From Bathymodiolus brooksi thiotrophic gill symbiont (GTDB lineage Bacteria > Pseudomonadota > Gammaproteobacteria > PS1 > Pseudothioglobaceae): DNA of 29,334 nucleotides. The stretch covers positions 1 through 29,334 of the forward strand of contig NZ_CAHJWD020000517.1 of assembly GCF_903642095.1 (NCBI RefSeq), written 5' to 3'. Below, piece by piece: positions 1-8,891 of this stretch; the first letter of the stretch is position 1, and the number at the start of each line of letters is the position of its first letter. Below the pieces are notes generated by a model. That model did not search any database, was not told the origin of the DNA, and saw only the letters and a program-made list of their open reading frames with translations. Position numbers and translations under genes: made by a program.

Positions 1-77
1 AAGAAGGTTTGAGATTTGCCATCAGAGAAGGTGGACGCACTGTTGGTGCGGGTGTTGTTGCTAAGGTGATAGATTAA
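1..77 (+). CDS. tuf: Elongation factor Tu, C-terminal end (partial)
   Basis: The window opens inside a gene; reading from base 3 gives EGLRFAIREGGRTVGAGVVA followed by KVID and a TAA stop at 75-77. This is the characteristic last strand of EF-Tu domain 3. EF-Tu delivers aminoacyl-tRNA to the ribosome as a GTPase in the cytoplasm. Only about 24 residues are present, so nothing can be said about the GTPase domain. Its position directly before rpsJ shows that the str-type operon (tuf last) abuts the S10 operon. No terminator hairpin is visible after the stop, so readthrough into rpsJ is possible. Confidence 0.95.
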   Translation, partial: EGLRFAIREGGRTVGAGVVAKVID

Positions 78-86
78 AAAAAATAG

Positions 87-123
87 TTAATTTTAGGGCG
101 GATATTCTTGTATAATGTTCGCT
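87..123 (+). promoter_or_regulatory. Probable sigma70 promoter for the S10 operon
   Basis: A perfect TATAAT lies at 111-116 in the gap between tuf and rpsJ. The -35 region is poor: TTAATT at 87-92 with an 18-bp spacer is the best match. Transcription would start near 123, giving a leader of only about 45 bases before rpsJ. The -10 match is seen in the sequence; promoter activity is inferred. Confidence 0.6.
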
Positions 124-168
124 TTTTCGTTGAAACATAAGTTGTATTTATTAATAGGATTTTAGAAC

Positions 169-480
169 ATGAGCAATCAAAATATTAGAATTAAATTAAA
201 GGCATTTGACCATCGTTTAATCGATAAGTCTGCCATCGAGATTGTGGCAACAGCAAAAAGTACTGGTGCCAGTGTTAGAGGTCCAATTCCCTTACCAACG
301 AAGAAGGAGCGTTTCACAGTTTTAACTTCTCCACATGTTAACAAGAAAGCAAGAGATCAATACGAATTAAGAACATATGTTAGATTAATGGATGTTATTA
401 GCCCAACTGATAAAACAGTTGATGCGTTAATGAAATTAGATTTAGCAGCAGGCGTTGATGTAGCAATTCAGCTTAATTAA
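169..480 (+). CDS. rpsJ: 30S ribosomal protein S10 (NusE)
   Basis: This is S10, a 103-residue protein of the 30S head, which in bacteria also acts as NusE in transcription antitermination with NusB. The full family length is present, with the typical [14 protein letters not shown] start and the conserved [20 protein letters not shown] stretch around residues 38-57, followed by a conserved YELRTYVRL segment. The ATG is preceded by TAGGA at 155-159, about nine bases upstream. It is the first gene of the S10 cluster and follows its own likely promoter; rplC begins 26 bases after its stop. Recognition is from whole-length similarity to the family and is secure. Confidence 0.98.
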   Translation: MSNQNIRIKLKAFDHRLIDKSAIEIVATAKSTGASVRGPIPLPTKKERFTVLTSPHVNKKARDQYELRTYVRLMDVISPTDKTVDALMKLDLAAGVDVAIQLN

Positions 481-506
481 CAAGAACAAGTAATAGGAAT
501 AAAATC

Positions 507-1241
507 ATGGCAATTGGTCTAGTAGGACAAAAATTAGGAATGACGCGTATTTTGGCTGACGATGGTTCAGCGACTGCGGTAAGTGTTATTAAAGTTGAGC
601 CTAATCGTGTTGTTCAAACAAAAACAGTAGAATTAGACGGTTATAGTGCTATACAAGTAACTACGGGCGCTAAAGTTAATAAGAAAGGTCAGGCGAAGTT
701 ACGCCGTGTTTCATCAGCAACCAAAGGTCACTATGCAAAAGCTTCACAAGAAATTGGTTTAGGCCTTTGGGAATTTAGAGCAAATGCTGATGAAATTGAA
801 GGCATAAAGAGTTTTGATTTATCAACTTTTGGTGCAGGTCATTATGTTGATGTTACTGGGCAATCTAAGGGTAAGGGCTTTCAAGGTGGTGTGAAGCGTC
901 ATAATTTTTCAATGCAAGATGCCACACACGGTAACTCAATTTCTCACAGAGCAATTGGTTCCACTGGACAGTGTCAAGATCCTGGTCGTGTATTCAAGGG
1001 TAAGAAAATGGCTGGTCATATGGGTGATGAGCAGGTAACACAAGAATGTTTAGAAGTGATTCGTGTTGACAATGAAAGAAACTTAATTTTAGTAAAAGGT
1101 TCAATTCCCGGTGCTAACAAAGGTTTTGTTAAAGTTAATTTATCTACTAAAAAAGATAAAGTAAATAACGGTATAAGTAAGCAACTCCAAGAGCAGAAAG
1201 ACGCTGTTGATGTAGCATCAGAAGCCGAAACAAAAGAATAA
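507..1241 (+). CDS. rplC: 50S ribosomal protein L3, with C-terminal extension
   Basis: L3 is an early 23S rRNA-binding assembly protein near the peptidyl transferase centre. The start [15 protein letters not shown], the central [20 protein letters not shown] (about residues 117-136) and the [20 protein letters not shown] loop are typical. The Gln of the STGQ motif corresponds to the glutamine methylated by PrmB in E. coli. At 244 residues it is longer than the 209-residue E. coli protein. Part of the excess is a small insertion near residues 55-75; most is a hydrophilic tail from about residue 215, rich in Lys, Gln, Asp and Glu and ending EAETKE. The body is fully conserved, so the tail looks like a lineage feature rather than a frameshift. 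rplD follows after 10 bases. Confidence 0.97.
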   Translation: MAIGLVGQKLGMTRILADDGSATAVSVIKVEPNRVVQTKTVELDGYSAIQVTTGAKVNKKGQAKLRRVSSATKGHYAKASQEIGLGLWEFRANADEIEGIKSFDLSTFGAGHYVDVTGQSKGKGFQGGVKRHNFSMQDATHGNSISHRAIGSTGQCQDPGRVFKGKKMAGHMGDEQVTQECLEVIRVDNERNLILVKGSIPGANKGFVKVNLSTKKDKVNNGISKQLQEQKDAVDVASEAETKE

Positions 1242-1251
1242 GGTTTTTAAG

Positions 1252-1866
1252 ATGAAATTAAAAGTATTAAATATAAGCACCAATAAGTCCACTTCTGCTG
1301 AAGTTGCGGATAAGGTATTTGCAAGAGACTATAACCAATCGTTGGTTCACCAAATCACAACGGCTTATATGGCTACGGGTCGCCAAGGCTCTAAAGCACA
1401 AAAAAATCGCTCAGCAGTGAGTGGTGGCGGTAAAAAACCTTGGGCACAAAAAGGTACTGGTCGTGCCCGTGCAGGTACTTCTCGTGGACCTATTTGGCGT
1501 TCAGGCGGTGTAACCTTTGCTGCACAACCAAAAAGCTTTTCTCAGAAAGTTAACAAGAAAATGTATAAAGGTGCAATTAGCGTTATTTTTTCAGAGTTGG
1601 TACGCACTGAGCGTCTAAAAGTAGTCAAAGATTTTGAAGTTAAAGATGCAAAAACAAAAAATGTTACAGCATTACTTAAGGCTTTAGATGTAAAAGATGC
1701 GTTATTAATGACAGATGAGTTAGATGAAAATTTATATCTTTCTTCGCGTAATTTATATCATGTTGGTGTTTGTGACACACAAAGTATTGACCCAGTTAGT
1801 TTAATTGGTTATGAAAATGTAGTGGTTACTGAGGCAGCATTAAAGAAAATTGAGGCACAATTATGA
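1252..1866 (+). CDS. rplD: 50S ribosomal protein L4
   Basis: L4 binds 23S rRNA and lines the exit tunnel; in E. coli it also represses its own S10 operon. The 204-residue length matches the family (201 in E. coli). The long basic loop that reaches into the tunnel is clear around residues 45-75 ([24 protein letters not shown]), followed by [14 protein letters not shown] and [13 protein letters not shown]. The C-terminal helix region [13 protein letters not shown] and DPVSLI is also standard. Its stop overlaps the rplW start by four bases (ATGA at 1863-1866), implying coupled translation. Whether it regulates this operon is doubtful because the leader before rpsJ is very short. Confidence 0.97.
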   Translation: MKLKVLNISTNKSTSAEVADKVFARDYNQSLVHQITTAYMATGRQGSKAQKNRSAVSGGGKKPWAQKGTGRARAGTSRGPIWRSGGVTFAAQPKSFSQKVNKKMYKGAISVIFSELVRTERLKVVKDFEVKDAKTKNVTALLKALDVKDALLMTDELDENLYLSSRNLYHVGVCDTQSIDPVSLIGYENVVVTEAALKKIEAQL

Positions 1867-2153
1867 ATCAAGAAAAAGTATTGAAAACCTTATTGGCACC
1901 AATTGTTTCTGAGAAAACATCATTGTTATCAGTGCAAAATCAGTATGCATTTAAAGTGCGTGTTGATAGTAATAAGAAAGAAATCAAGGCAGCAGTTGAG
2001 ACACTATTTGGTGTTACTGTAGAGAATGTAACTACCTCTGTTGTTAAAGGTAAGAAAAAAGTTTATAAAGGCAAAATTGGCCGTCGTGTTAATTGGAAGA
2101 AGGCAATGGTAAGAGTGTCTGAAGGCCAAATGATTGACGTAAGCGCATCTTAA
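1863..2153 (+). CDS. rplW: 50S ribosomal protein L23
   Basis: L23 sits at the tunnel exit and docks trigger factor and SRP. The 96-residue protein has the family's APIVSEKTS motif near residue 12 and the basic [20 protein letters not shown] stretch at about residues 60-79, part of the rRNA-binding extended loop. It begins inside the last codons of rplD and ends 10 bases before rplB. Its length is close to that of the 100-residue E. coli protein. Trigger factor, which binds L23, is also encoded in this window (tig). Confidence 0.97.
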   Translation: MNQEKVLKTLLAPIVSEKTSLLSVQNQYAFKVRVDSNKKEIKAAVETLFGVTVENVTTSVVKGKKKVYKGKIGRRVNWKKAMVRVSEGQMIDVSAS

Positions 2154-2163
2154 GAGAGAGATT

Positions 2164-2991
2164 ATGGCACAAGTAATTAAAAGAAAACCAACTTCACCTG
2201 GCAGACGATTTGTTGTTAATGTTGTTGATAAAGATTTGCATAAAGGTACGCCTTATGCACCATTAACGGAAAGTAAAAATAGAATTAGTGGTCGTAATAA
2301 CCGTGGAAAGATTACGGTTCGCCATAAAGGTGGTGGACATAAGCGTCGTTATCGTGTGATTGATTTTAGACGCAATAAAGATGATATTACTGCAAAAGTT
2401 GAGCGTTTAGAATACGATCCAAATCGTAGTGCAAATATTGCTTTAGTTTTATATGCAGACGGCGAACGAAAGTATATTATTGCACCAAACGGTTTGCAAG
2501 TAGGTGAAGAAATTGTTTCAGGTAATAGCGTTTCTATTAAAGTTGGTAATGTAATGCCATGTGCGAATATTCCACTAGGTAGTGTTATTCATTGCATTGA
2601 GCTTAAGCCAGGTAAGGGTGCACAAATGGCACGCAGTGCAGGCACTTCAGCACAGTTAATTGCAAAAGAAGGTGCTTATGTTACTTTGAGATTGCGTTCT
2701 GGTGAAGTGCGTAAAGTATTGGCAGATTGTCGTGCAACCATTGGCGAAGTCTCTAAGAAAGAACACAGTTTAAGAAAACTTGGTAAAGCGGGTGCTACTC
2801 GTTGGAGAGGTGTTAGACCTACTGTTCGTGGTGTGGTGATGAACCCAGTTGATCACCCACATGGTGGTGGTGAAGGTAAAACTAGTGGTGGTCGCCATCC
2901 AGTGTCTCCTTGGGGTACGCCAACTAAGGGTTATAAAACACGTAGTAATAAGCGTACTGATAAACTTATCGTACGTCGTCGAAATAAATAA
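2164..2991 (+). CDS. rplB: 50S ribosomal protein L2
   Basis: L2 is one of the most conserved large-subunit proteins, needed for subunit association and peptidyl transferase integrity. The 275-residue length fits the family. The N-terminal domain carries [20 protein letters not shown] (about residues 45-64). The C-terminal signature [15 protein letters not shown] is at about residues 226-240 and includes the histidine (231 here) matching the functionally important H229 of E. coli. The basic tail ends [13 protein letters not shown]. It is preceded by a GAGAGAG purine run and followed by rpsS after 8 bases. Confidence 0.98.
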   Translation: MAQVIKRKPTSPGRRFVVNVVDKDLHKGTPYAPLTESKNRISGRNNRGKITVRHKGGGHKRRYRVIDFRRNKDDITAKVERLEYDPNRSANIALVLYADGERKYIIAPNGLQVGEEIVSGNSVSIKVGNVMPCANIPLGSVIHCIELKPGKGAQMARSAGTSAQLIAKEGAYVTLRLRSGEVRKVLADCRATIGEVSKKEHSLRKLGKAGATRWRGVRPTVRGVVMNPVDHPHGGGEGKTSGGRHPVSPWGTPTKGYKTRSNKRTDKLIVRRRNK

Positions 2992-2999
2992 GGGTAATT

Positions 3000-3269
3000 A
3001 TGGCTAGATCATTAAGAAAGGGTCCATTTGTTGATGAGCATTTAATCAAGAAAGTATTAACCGCTCAAGAGAATAACGATAGAAAACCAATTAAAACTTG
3101 GTCTAGGCGTTCGGTAATTGTGCCTGAAATGATTGGCTTAACAATTGCAGTGCATAATGGTAGGGCACATGTGCCAGTATCAGTTAATGAACAAATGGTA
3201 GGACATAAACTGGGTGAATTTGCAGCGACTAGAACATTCCATGCACATTCAGGTGATCGTAAAGCATAA
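3000..3269 (+). CDS. rpsS: 30S ribosomal protein S19
   Basis: S19 forms a complex with S13 in the 30S head near the A and P site tRNAs. The protein is 89 residues, three fewer than in E. coli. It begins with the standard [15 protein letters not shown], has [16 protein letters not shown] in the middle and ends with [21 protein letters not shown] ribosome-binding site AAGGGT sits just before the ATG and overlaps the end of rplB. It lies in the conserved order rplB-rpsS-rplV. Confidence 0.98.
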   Translation: MARSLRKGPFVDEHLIKKVLTAQENNDRKPIKTWSRRSVIVPEMIGLTIAVHNGRAHVPVSVNEQMVGHKLGEFAATRTFHAHSGDRKA

Positions 3270-3285
3270 ATATAGGTAGGTTGAA

Positions 3286-3621
3286 ATGAAAGAAGTTAAA
3301 GCAATACATAAATATGCAAAAACCTCAGCTTTTAAAGCAAGATTGGTAGCGGATCAAATTCGTTCAAAGTCAGTAGAAGAGGCACTTAACATTTTATCGT
3401 TTAGTAATAAAAAAGCATCGGTGCTTGTTAAAAAAGTATTGAATTCAGCGATTTCAAATGCTGAAAACAATGATGGACTAGACATTGATGAATTAAAAGT
3501 GAGTAGCGTTTATATTGACGAAGGCTCAACAATGAAAAGAATTCGCCCTAGAGCAAAAGGTAGGGCGAATCGTATTTTAAAAAGAACAAGCCACATTACA
3601 GTTGGCGTAAGCGCAGGTTAA
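3286..3621 (+). CDS. rplV: 50S ribosomal protein L22
   Basis: L22 contacts all 23S rRNA domains, and its beta-hairpin lines the exit tunnel beside L4. The 111-residue length matches E. coli (110). The family pattern is visible: [16 protein letters not shown] near residues 11-26, the [13 protein letters not shown] helix, NAENN, and the hairpin tip [20 protein letters not shown] at about residues 84-103. The start follows TAGGTAGG. rpsC begins two bases after the stop, so translation of the two is probably coupled. Confidence 0.97.
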   Translation: MKEVKAIHKYAKTSAFKARLVADQIRSKSVEEALNILSFSNKKASVLVKKVLNSAISNAENNDGLDIDELKVSSVYIDEGSTMKRIRPRAKGRANRILKRTSHITVGVSAG

Positions 3622-3623
3622 TT

Positions 3624-4316
3624 ATGGGTCAAAAAGTAAATCCAAAAGGTATTAGATTAGGCATCGTTAAAGATTGGGATTCTAAGTGGTATGCAAATTC
3701 TCAAGATTATTCTAAATACTTATTGTCTGATATTGAAGTGAGGGATTTCTTATTTGAGAAATTAAAATCTGCTTCTGTTAGTCGTATTCAAATTGAGCGT
3801 CTTGCAGATAATGCAAAAGTTATTATTCATACTGCACGCCCAGGTATTGTTATTGGTAAAAAAGGTGCAGATATTGAAGATTTAAAAGCGATTGTTGCCA
3901 AGATAATGGGTATTCCAGTGCACATTAGTATTGAAGAAATTAAGAAGCCAGAATTGGATGCACGCTTGGTAGCAGAGAATATTGCACAGCAATTAGAAAA
4001 GCGTGTAATGTATAGGCGTGCAGTTAAGCGTGTATTAGGTAATGCTACACGCTTAGGTGCTCAAGGAATTAAAGTAATGGTTAGTGGTCGTTTAAACGGT
4101 GCAGAAATTGCACGCTCTGAGTGGTATAGAGAGGGTCGTGTGCCATTGCATACTTTTAGAGCAGATGTTGATTACGCACATTATGGCGCAAATACACAAT
4201 ATGGTGTAATCGGTATCAAGGTTTGGATATTCAAAGGTGAAATTTTGGACCATAAGAAAGGCACATTAGATGAGGTTGCTCGTCGTGGTGCTACTAATCA
4301 AATCGGTAAGAAATAA
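3624..4316 (+). CDS. rpsC: 30S ribosomal protein S3
   Basis: S3 lies at the mRNA entry channel and contributes to the ribosomal helicase activity. The 230 residues start [20 protein letters not shown]. They include a type II KH domain with the GxxG loop in [11 protein letters not shown] (about residues 75-85) and the C-terminal domain with [20 protein letters not shown] and [16 protein letters not shown]. The end is slightly shorter and less basic than the family average. It is two bases after rplV and followed by rplP after 11 bases. Confidence 0.98.
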   Translation: MGQKVNPKGIRLGIVKDWDSKWYANSQDYSKYLLSDIEVRDFLFEKLKSASVSRIQIERLADNAKVIIHTARPGIVIGKKGADIEDLKAIVAKIMGIPVHISIEEIKKPELDARLVAENIAQQLEKRVMYRRAVKRVLGNATRLGAQGIKVMVSGRLNGAEIARSEWYREGRVPLHTFRADVDYAHYGANTQYGVIGIKVWIFKGEILDHKKGTLDEVARRGATNQIGKK

Positions 4317-4327
4317 AGGATTGAGAA

Positions 4328-4738
4328 ATGCTACAACCTAAACGTACAAAATTTAGAAAAATGATGAAAGGTCGCAACCGCGGTCTTGCAACGGGTCACA
4401 AGGTTAGTTTTGGTGAAATTGGCTTGCAGGCTGTGGGCAGATGTCGCATGACTGCTAGGCAAATTGAAGCCGCTCGTAGAGCGATGACACGCCATGTGAA
4501 GCGTCAGGGTAAGATTTGGATTCGTGTATTTCCAGACAAACCTATTACTAAGAAACCATTAGAAGTGCGCATGGGTAAAGGTAAAGGTAGTGTTGAATAT
4601 TGGATTGCACAGATCAAACCGGGTCAAATGTTGTTTGAGATGCAAGGTGTTGATGAGATTGTTGCAAGAGAGGCATTTGCACTGGCAGCAGCTAAATTAC
4701 CAGTAAAAACAAAAGTAATTAAAAGGATGGCAATGTAA
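4328..4738 (+). CDS. rplP: 50S ribosomal protein L16
   Basis: L16 binds 23S and 5S rRNA near the A site and is a late assembly protein. Its length, 136 residues, equals that of E. coli. Diagnostic stretches are [19 protein letters not shown] at the start, the [20 protein letters not shown] region, and [20 protein letters not shown] around residues 64-83, which includes the arginine hydroxylated by YcfD/RoxA in E. coli. The stop shares one base with the rpmC start (TAATG). Confidence 0.98.
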   Translation: MLQPKRTKFRKMMKGRNRGLATGHKVSFGEIGLQAVGRCRMTARQIEAARRAMTRHVKRQGKIWIRVFPDKPITKKPLEVRMGKGKGSVEYWIAQIKPGQMLFEMQGVDEIVAREAFALAAAKLPVKTKVIKRMAM

Positions 4739-4926
4739 TGGATGTAAAAGAATTAAGAAGTCAAGATACTTCTACACTTAACGAAACTTTAATGACACTT
4801 TTAAAAGATCATTTTGAATTGCGTATGAAGCATAAAAGTGCACAGTTAGATGATGCATCTAAACTAAGCAAGATTAAAAAGTCGATTGCACGAGTTAAAA
4901 CTATTATTAGAGAGAAACGAGTATGA
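4738..4926 (+). CDS. rpmC: 50S ribosomal protein L29
   Basis: L29 is a small helical-hairpin protein near the tunnel exit beside L23. The 62-residue protein begins [20 protein letters not shown], has the conserved [13 protein letters not shown] core and ends with the helix [17 protein letters not shown], all as in the family. It overlaps rplP by one base and rpsQ by four bases (ATGA), so translation is likely coupled across the three genes. Confidence 0.96.
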   Translation: MDVKELRSQDTSTLNETLMTLLKDHFELRMKHKSAQLDDASKLSKIKKSIARVKTIIREKRV

Positions 4927-5189
4927 GCGAAAATAAAGTAGAACGCGTATTAACAGGTAAAGTTGTTAGTAATAGTCGTGATAAAACAATTGCGGTTGAA
5001 ATTGAGCGTAAAGTAAGGCACCCAATTTACAAGAAATACATCAAACGCAGTACTAAAGTACATGCACATGATGCAAATAATGAGTGCGGTTTAGGTGATA
5101 CAGTGAGAGTTGTTGAGGCGAAACCGTTTTCTAAAACTAAATGTTGGGCGTTGTTAGAAGTCCTTGAAAAATCAGTTGTGATTGATTAA
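4923..5189 (+). CDS. rpsQ: 30S ribosomal protein S17
   Basis: S17 is a primary 16S rRNA binder with an OB fold in the 30S body. The 88 residues carry the core [38 protein letters not shown] and the [20 protein letters not shown] segment (about residues 58-77). It starts within rpmC and ends the S10 part of the cluster. Only 29 bases separate it from rplN, where E. coli has the spc promoter. Confidence 0.97.
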   Translation: MSENKVERVLTGKVVSNSRDKTIAVEIERKVRHPIYKKYIKRSTKVHAHDANNECGLGDTVRVVEAKPFSKTKCWALLEVLEKSVVID

Positions 5190-5218
5190 TTATTAGCATA
5201 TTAATAAGAGAATAAAAT

Positions 5219-5587
5219 ATGATTCAAATGCAAACAAAACTTCATATTGCCGACAACAGTGGTGGTGTCAAAGCAATGTGTATTAAAGTATTAGGTGGCT
5301 CTAAGCGTCGTTATGCAAATATCGGCGATGTGGTCAAAGTAAGTATTAAAGAAGCTGCGCCACGCGCTAAAGTCAAAAAAGGTGATGTGTATGATGCTGT
5401 TGTTGTTCGCACAGCACAAGGTGTTCGCCGTGCTGATGGTTCACGCATTCGTTTTGATAATAATGCGGTTGTGTTGTTAAATACAAAACTTGAGCCAGTA
5501 GGTACACGCATCTTTGGCCCTGTGACTCGTGAATTGCGTAGTGCAAAGTTTATGAAGATTGTGTCGTTAGCACCAGAGGTTCTGTAA
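5219..5587 (+). CDS. rplN: 50S ribosomal protein L14
   Basis: L14 forms part of the intersubunit bridge and is the binding site of the silencing factor RsfS. The 122-residue length matches E. coli (123). It starts [20 protein letters not shown] and carries the signature [17 protein letters not shown] (about residues 73-89), then [20 protein letters not shown] and SLAPEVL at the end. This is the first gene of the spc section. The stop overlaps the rplX start by one base. The preceding ribosome-binding site (AAGAG) is modest. Confidence 0.98.
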   Translation: MIQMQTKLHIADNSGGVKAMCIKVLGGSKRRYANIGDVVKVSIKEAAPRAKVKKGDVYDAVVVRTAQGVRRADGSRIRFDNNAVVLLNTKLEPVGTRIFGPVTRELRSAKFMKIVSLAPEVL

Positions 5588-5898
5588 TGCAAAAGATTAG
5601 AATGAATGATGAAATTATTGTTATTGCAGGTAAGGACAAAGGCTCAAAGGGCACTGTAACAAAAGTTACAGATGCTAAAGTTGTGGTTGAAGGCTTAAAC
5701 ATTGCTAAGAAACACATTAAGCCAAATCCAAATGCTGGCGTTACAGGTGGTATTGTTGATACGGAAATGCCAATGGCAATTTCAAATGTGGCAATCTACA
5801 ATGCCAAGACCAAAAAAGCAGATAGAGTTGGTATTCGTACTGACAAAGAGGGTAACAAGGAAAGATTTTTTAAATCAAACGGCGAATCAATCGTTTGA
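5587..5898 (+). CDS. rplX: 50S ribosomal protein L24
   Basis: L24 initiates 50S assembly by binding the 5' domain of 23S rRNA. The 103-residue protein has the KOW motif [17 protein letters not shown] near residues 10-26 and the conserved [15 protein letters not shown] around residues 38-52, with [19 protein letters not shown] after it. It starts in the TAATG overlap with rplN. rplE follows after 21 bases with a GTG start. Confidence 0.97.
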   Translation: MQKIRMNDEIIVIAGKDKGSKGTVTKVTDAKVVVEGLNIAKKHIKPNPNAGVTGGIVDTEMPMAISNVAIYNAKTKKADRVGIRTDKEGNKERFFKSNGESIV

Positions 5899-5919
5899 GA
5901 CAGTTAAAGGGAAAATACC

Positions 5920-6471
5920 GTGTCTAGACTACAAAAACAATATAAAAAAGAAATTCTACCTGCTCTACAAAAAGAGCTGGGTCAGAAGAATCCAATGGCA
6001 GTGCCTAAGATTGAAAAGATTACCATTAACATGGGTCTGGGCAGTGCATTAGGCGACAAGAAAATTTTGCAAAGCGCATTAGAAGAAATGAGTTTAATTT
6101 CAGGTCAAAAACCAATGACTTGTATTGCGCGTAAATCAGTAGCGAGTTTCAAGTTAAGAGAAGGCAATGCTATTGGTTGTAAAGTAACATTGCGAAAAGA
6201 AAAAATGTATGAATTCTTGGATCGCTTAGTTAATATCGCAATTCCACGTATTCGTGACTTTCGTGGCTTGAATGGGAAATCATTTGATGGTCGTGGTAAT
6301 TACAACATGGGTTTAACTGAACAAATCGTATTCCCTGAAATTGATTTCGAAAAAGTAACAAGGGTGCGTGGTATGGATATCGCTATTACTACTAGTGCAC
6401 AAAATAATGAAGACGCTAAGAAACTATTAGCAATGTTTAATTTCCCATTTAAGGATAAAGAAAATGGCTAA
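5920..6471 (+). CDS. rplE: 50S ribosomal protein L5 (GTG start)
   Basis: L5 binds 5S rRNA and contacts the P-site tRNA in the central protuberance. The 183 residues begin [20 protein letters not shown] from a GTG at 5920, preceded by a TAAAGGG ribosome-binding site. Conserved parts include [12 protein letters not shown] (residues 29-40), [20 protein letters not shown], and the [20 protein letters not shown] stretch (about 125-144). The last eight bases overlap rpsN. The GTG start is the only non-ATG start in the ribosomal protein genes here. Confidence 0.97.
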   Translation: MSRLQKQYKKEILPALQKELGQKNPMAVPKIEKITINMGLGSALGDKKILQSALEEMSLISGQKPMTCIARKSVASFKLREGNAIGCKVTLRKEKMYEFLDRLVNIAIPRIRDFRGLNGKSFDGRGNYNMGLTEQIVFPEIDFEKVTRVRGMDIAITTSAQNNEDAKKLLAMFNFPFKDKENG

Positions 6472-6769
6472 AAAGTCTATGATAAACAGAGACCTTAAGC
6501 GCACTAAGTTGGTTGCAAAATACCGCATTAAGCGTCTTGAGTTAAAGAAAATTATTAAGAGCGTAAATTCTTCTGATGAAGAGCGCTTTCAAGCAACGAT
6601 TAAGTTGCAGGCATTGCCACGTGACGCTTCGCCAACCAGACAACGCAGTCGTTGTGGTTTGACAGGTCGTCCACATGGTTTTTATCGTAAGTTTGGTTTG
6701 TCTAGAATCAAACTTAGAGAACGCACCATGAACGGCGAAGTTCCTGGTTTATCTAAAGCAAGTTGGTAG
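6464..6769 (+). CDS. rpsN: 30S ribosomal protein S14, zinc-independent long form
   Basis: S14 assembles late into the 30S head. This is the 101-residue long form: it contains a single cysteine in [20 protein letters not shown] and lacks the CxxC pairs of the short zinc-binding type, so it should not need zinc. It starts [17 protein letters not shown] and ends with [22 protein letters not shown]. It overlaps rplE by eight bases. Its stop (TAG 6767-6769) overlaps a strong ribosome-binding site for rpsH. Confidence 0.97.
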   Translation: MAKKSMINRDLKRTKLVAKYRIKRLELKKIIKSVNSSDEERFQATIKLQALPRDASPTRQRSRCGLTGRPHGFYRKFGLSRIKLRERTMNGEVPGLSKASW

Positions 6770-6782
6770 GAGGTAGTAGATT

Positions 6783-7178
6783 ATGAGTATGTCTGATCCA
6801 GTAGCTGATATGTTAACCCGCATTCGTAATGCACATATGGTTGAAAAGAAAGAAGTTAACATTCCAGCATCAAGTTTAAAGTCTGCTATTGCAAGTGTAA
6901 TGCAGCAAGAAGGTTATATTGAATCATTTAGTGTTGCTGGCGAAAAAGCCACTAAGACTTTGACCATTAAGTTAAAGTATTATGATGACAAACCTGTTAT
7001 TGATTCATTGAAAAGAATTTCAAAGCCGAGTTTGCGTGTATATGTGAAGAGTACTGAAATGCCAAGTGTTATGAATGGATTAGGTATTGTTATTGTTTCA
7101 ACACCTAAAGGTGTAATGACTGGACAAAATGCAGCAACCCAAAATGTGGGTGGTGAAGTTTTGTGTAGCGTTTCTTAA
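6783..7178 (+). CDS. rpsH: 30S ribosomal protein S8
   Basis: S8 is a primary 16S rRNA-binding protein of the 30S platform and, in E. coli, the translational repressor of the spc operon. The 131 residues start MSMSDPVADMLTRIRNAHMV. The C-terminal RNA-binding motif is visible as STPKGVMTGQNAATQNVGGEVLCSVS, with the conserved GGE(V/I)LC. The ATG is chosen because TAGGAGGT (6767-6774) lies eight bases upstream; this is the best Shine-Dalgarno sequence in the cluster. An ATG two codons later is less likely. Whether an S8 regulatory site exists on this mRNA near rplE was not resolved. Confidence 0.98.
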   Translation: MSMSDPVADMLTRIRNAHMVEKKEVNIPASSLKSAIASVMQQEGYIESFSVAGEKATKTLTIKLKYYDDKPVIDSLKRISKPSLRVYVKSTEMPSVMNGLGIVIVSTPKGVMTGQNAATQNVGGEVLCSVS

Positions 7179-7190
7179 AGGAGTTATAAG

Positions 7191-7736
7191 ATGTCTAGAG
7201 TTGCAAAAGCACCAATCGAAATTCCAGCAGGTATTGAAGTATCGTTAAAAGATTCTTTAATGACAGTTAAAGGTAAGTTAGGCCAAATGCAGATGAATTT
7301 TCATCCTTTGGTAACAGTTGCCAATACAGACAATGTTTTAACATTTGCTATTACCAAGGTTGATAAAAAAGATGAAAAGAAAGCGTGGGCACAAGCGGGT
7401 ACAGTAAGGGCTAACACAGCTAACTTGATCCAAGGTGTTTCAGAAGGTTGGATAAAAAAATTAACATTAATTGGTGTTGGTTATCGTGCCAAATCAATGG
7501 GTAAGGTATTAGATTTAACATTGGGTTTTTCACATCCTGTTCAGTATGCATTACCAGAAGGTATTACTGCTGAGACACCCTCTCAAACTGAGATTGTTGT
7601 TAAGGGTATGGATAAGCAAAAAGTAGGTCAAGTGGCTGCTGAAATTCGTGCCTTCCGTCCGCCAGAGCCTTATAAAGGCAAAGGTGTTCGTTATACTGAT
7701 GAGTATGTGGTTCGTAAAGAAGCTAAGAAGAAATAA
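7191..7736 (+). CDS. rplF: 50S ribosomal protein L6
   Basis: L6 lies near the factor-binding region next to the sarcin-ricin loop. The 181-residue protein has two related alpha/beta domains. The first starts [20 protein letters not shown]. The second contains the family signature [20 protein letters not shown] at about residues 157-176. The start follows AAAGGAG at the rpsH stop. Length and order are typical. Confidence 0.97.
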   Translation: MSRVAKAPIEIPAGIEVSLKDSLMTVKGKLGQMQMNFHPLVTVANTDNVLTFAITKVDKKDEKKAWAQAGTVRANTANLIQGVSEGWIKKLTLIGVGYRAKSMGKVLDLTLGFSHPVQYALPEGITAETPSQTEIVVKGMDKQKVGQVAAEIRAFRPPEPYKGKGVRYTDEYVVRKEAKKK

Positions 7737-7753
7737 TTAATTAAGGTAATTGT

Positions 7754-8095
7754 ATGAAACTTTCTAAAAAACAAGCGCGTTTAAGAAGAGCAACTAAGTT
7801 TAGAGCAAAGCATGCTGAGAAAGGTGTTGAGCGTTTATGCGTTCACAAGACTGCTCAGCATATTTATGTGCAAGTGATTAGTGCTTGTGGCACAAAAACT
7901 TTGGCTTTTGCTTCTAGCTTAAAAGAAAAGAATGGGGGTAATGTGGCAGCAGCAACAAAGATTGGTGCTGAGATTGCCAAGGCAGCGAAAAAAGTAAAGG
8001 TAACAAAAGTTGCATTTGATCGATCTGGCTTTAAATACCATGGTCGTATCAAGGCATTAGCAGAAGCAGCTAGAGATGGTGGCTTGGACTTTTAA
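7754..8095 (+). CDS. rplR: 50S ribosomal protein L18
   Basis: L18 binds 5S rRNA in the central protuberance with L5 and L25. The 113 residues include the basic N-terminal tail ([20 protein letters not shown]), [17 protein letters not shown] at about residues 28-44, and the C-terminal [20 protein letters not shown] and ARDGGLDF. The length is close to that of E. coli (117). It is 17 bases after rplF and 25 bases before rpsE. Confidence 0.97.
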   Translation: MKLSKKQARLRRATKFRAKHAEKGVERLCVHKTAQHIYVQVISACGTKTLAFASSLKEKNGGNVAAATKIGAEIAKAAKKVKVTKVAFDRSGFKYHGRIKALAEAARDGGLDF

Positions 8096-8120
8096 AAAAA
8101 TTATAAAAAAGGCATAGAGA

Positions 8121-8639
8121 ATGGCAGATTTTAGAAAAAATAATAAAGAAGAAGGTGATGGTTATATTGAGAAATTGGTCAATATTCGTCGCGTTGTAAA
8201 AGTAGTTAAAGGTGGTCGTATTTTTGGCTTCTCTGCATTGGTTGTTGTGGGTGATGGCAATGGTAAAGTAGGTTATGGCACGGGTAAAGCTCGTGAAGTG
8301 CCTATTGCTATTCAAAAAGCCATGGACAAGGCGAGGAAGGCAATGAAGAATGTGCCCCTTAAAGATGGCACACTTTATTATCCTATTACTTCCAATGTTG
8401 GTGCTGCTAAAGTTTATATGCAACCAGCATCAGAAGGTACTGGTGTTATTGCTGGTGGTCCGATGCGTAGTGTATTGGAAGCAGTTGGTGTGCATAATAT
8501 CTTAGCAAAATGTAATGGTACGCGTAATCCTATTAGTGTTGTTCGTGCAACAATTGAAGGTTTAACATCAATGTCATCTCCACAGTTGGTTGCAGCTAAG
8601 CGCGGTAAAACTGTTGAAGAAATTAGGGGAGAAGCATAA
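8121..8639 (+). CDS. rpsE: 30S ribosomal protein S5
   Basis: S5 works with S4 at the mRNA entry site and in decoding accuracy. The 172 residues contain the double-stranded RNA-binding S5 domain ([20 protein letters not shown] at about residues 18-37, then [20 protein letters not shown]). The C-terminal domain has [20 protein letters not shown] and [13 protein letters not shown]. It ends EEIRGEA, and its stop overlaps the rpmD start by one base. Confidence 0.98.
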   Translation: MADFRKNNKEEGDGYIEKLVNIRRVVKVVKGGRIFGFSALVVVGDGNGKVGYGTGKAREVPIAIQKAMDKARKAMKNVPLKDGTLYYPITSNVGAAKVYMQPASEGTGVIAGGPMRSVLEAVGVHNILAKCNGTRNPISVVRATIEGLTSMSSPQLVAAKRGKTVEEIRGEA

Positions 8640-8872
8640 TGGCTGAAGAGAAAAAAGTAGTTAAAAAAGTGGCACCAAAAAAAACTGTAACTAAAAAGAG
8701 CACAGTAAGTGTAACTTTGGTTAAGAGTTTTTATGGTCGCCTACCTTCTCATCGTGCAACAGTAACAGGTCTTGGACTTAAGCGTATCAATCATACAGTA
8801 GAGTTGGTTGATACACCTGAAGTAAGAGGCATGATTAACAAAATATCGTATCTACTTAAGATTGAAGACTAA
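8639..8872 (+). CDS. rpmD: 50S ribosomal protein L30 with N-terminal extension
   Basis: L30 is a small globular protein of the 50S subunit. The core from about residue 22 ([20 protein letters not shown], then [20 protein letters not shown] and [14 protein letters not shown]) matches the family from end to end. The protein is 77 residues compared with 58 in E. coli. The extra 18-20 N-terminal residues are Lys-, Val- and Thr-rich ([20 protein letters not shown]). The ATG overlaps the rpsE stop (TAATG), as at other junctions in the cluster, so the long start is probably real. No ATG lies at the usual start position. Confidence 0.95.
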   Translation: MAEEKKVVKKVAPKKTVTKKSTVSVTLVKSFYGRLPSHRATVTGLGLKRINHTVELVDTPEVRGMINKISYLLKIED

Positions 8873-8891
8873 GGTAAACAAGGATTAAATT

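Noticed and set aside
5176..5204. Possible spc promoter TTGTGA-N17-TATTAA
   Set aside because: Four of six matches in each box, and the start would fall about eight bases before the rplN ATG, removing the ribosome-binding site.
5311..5592. Minus-strand frame opposite rplN
   Set aside because: rplN is a full, conserved L14 here; the antisense translation has no family features or supporting start site.
5702..6052. Plus-strand frame overlapping rplX and rplE in another register
   Set aside because: It spans two well-supported ribosomal protein genes out of frame and its translation is unlike any protein I know.
8070..8423. Minus-strand frame opposite rplR and rpsE
   Set aside because: Shadow of two conserved genes; its Phe/Ile/Thr/His-rich translation reflects antisense composition.
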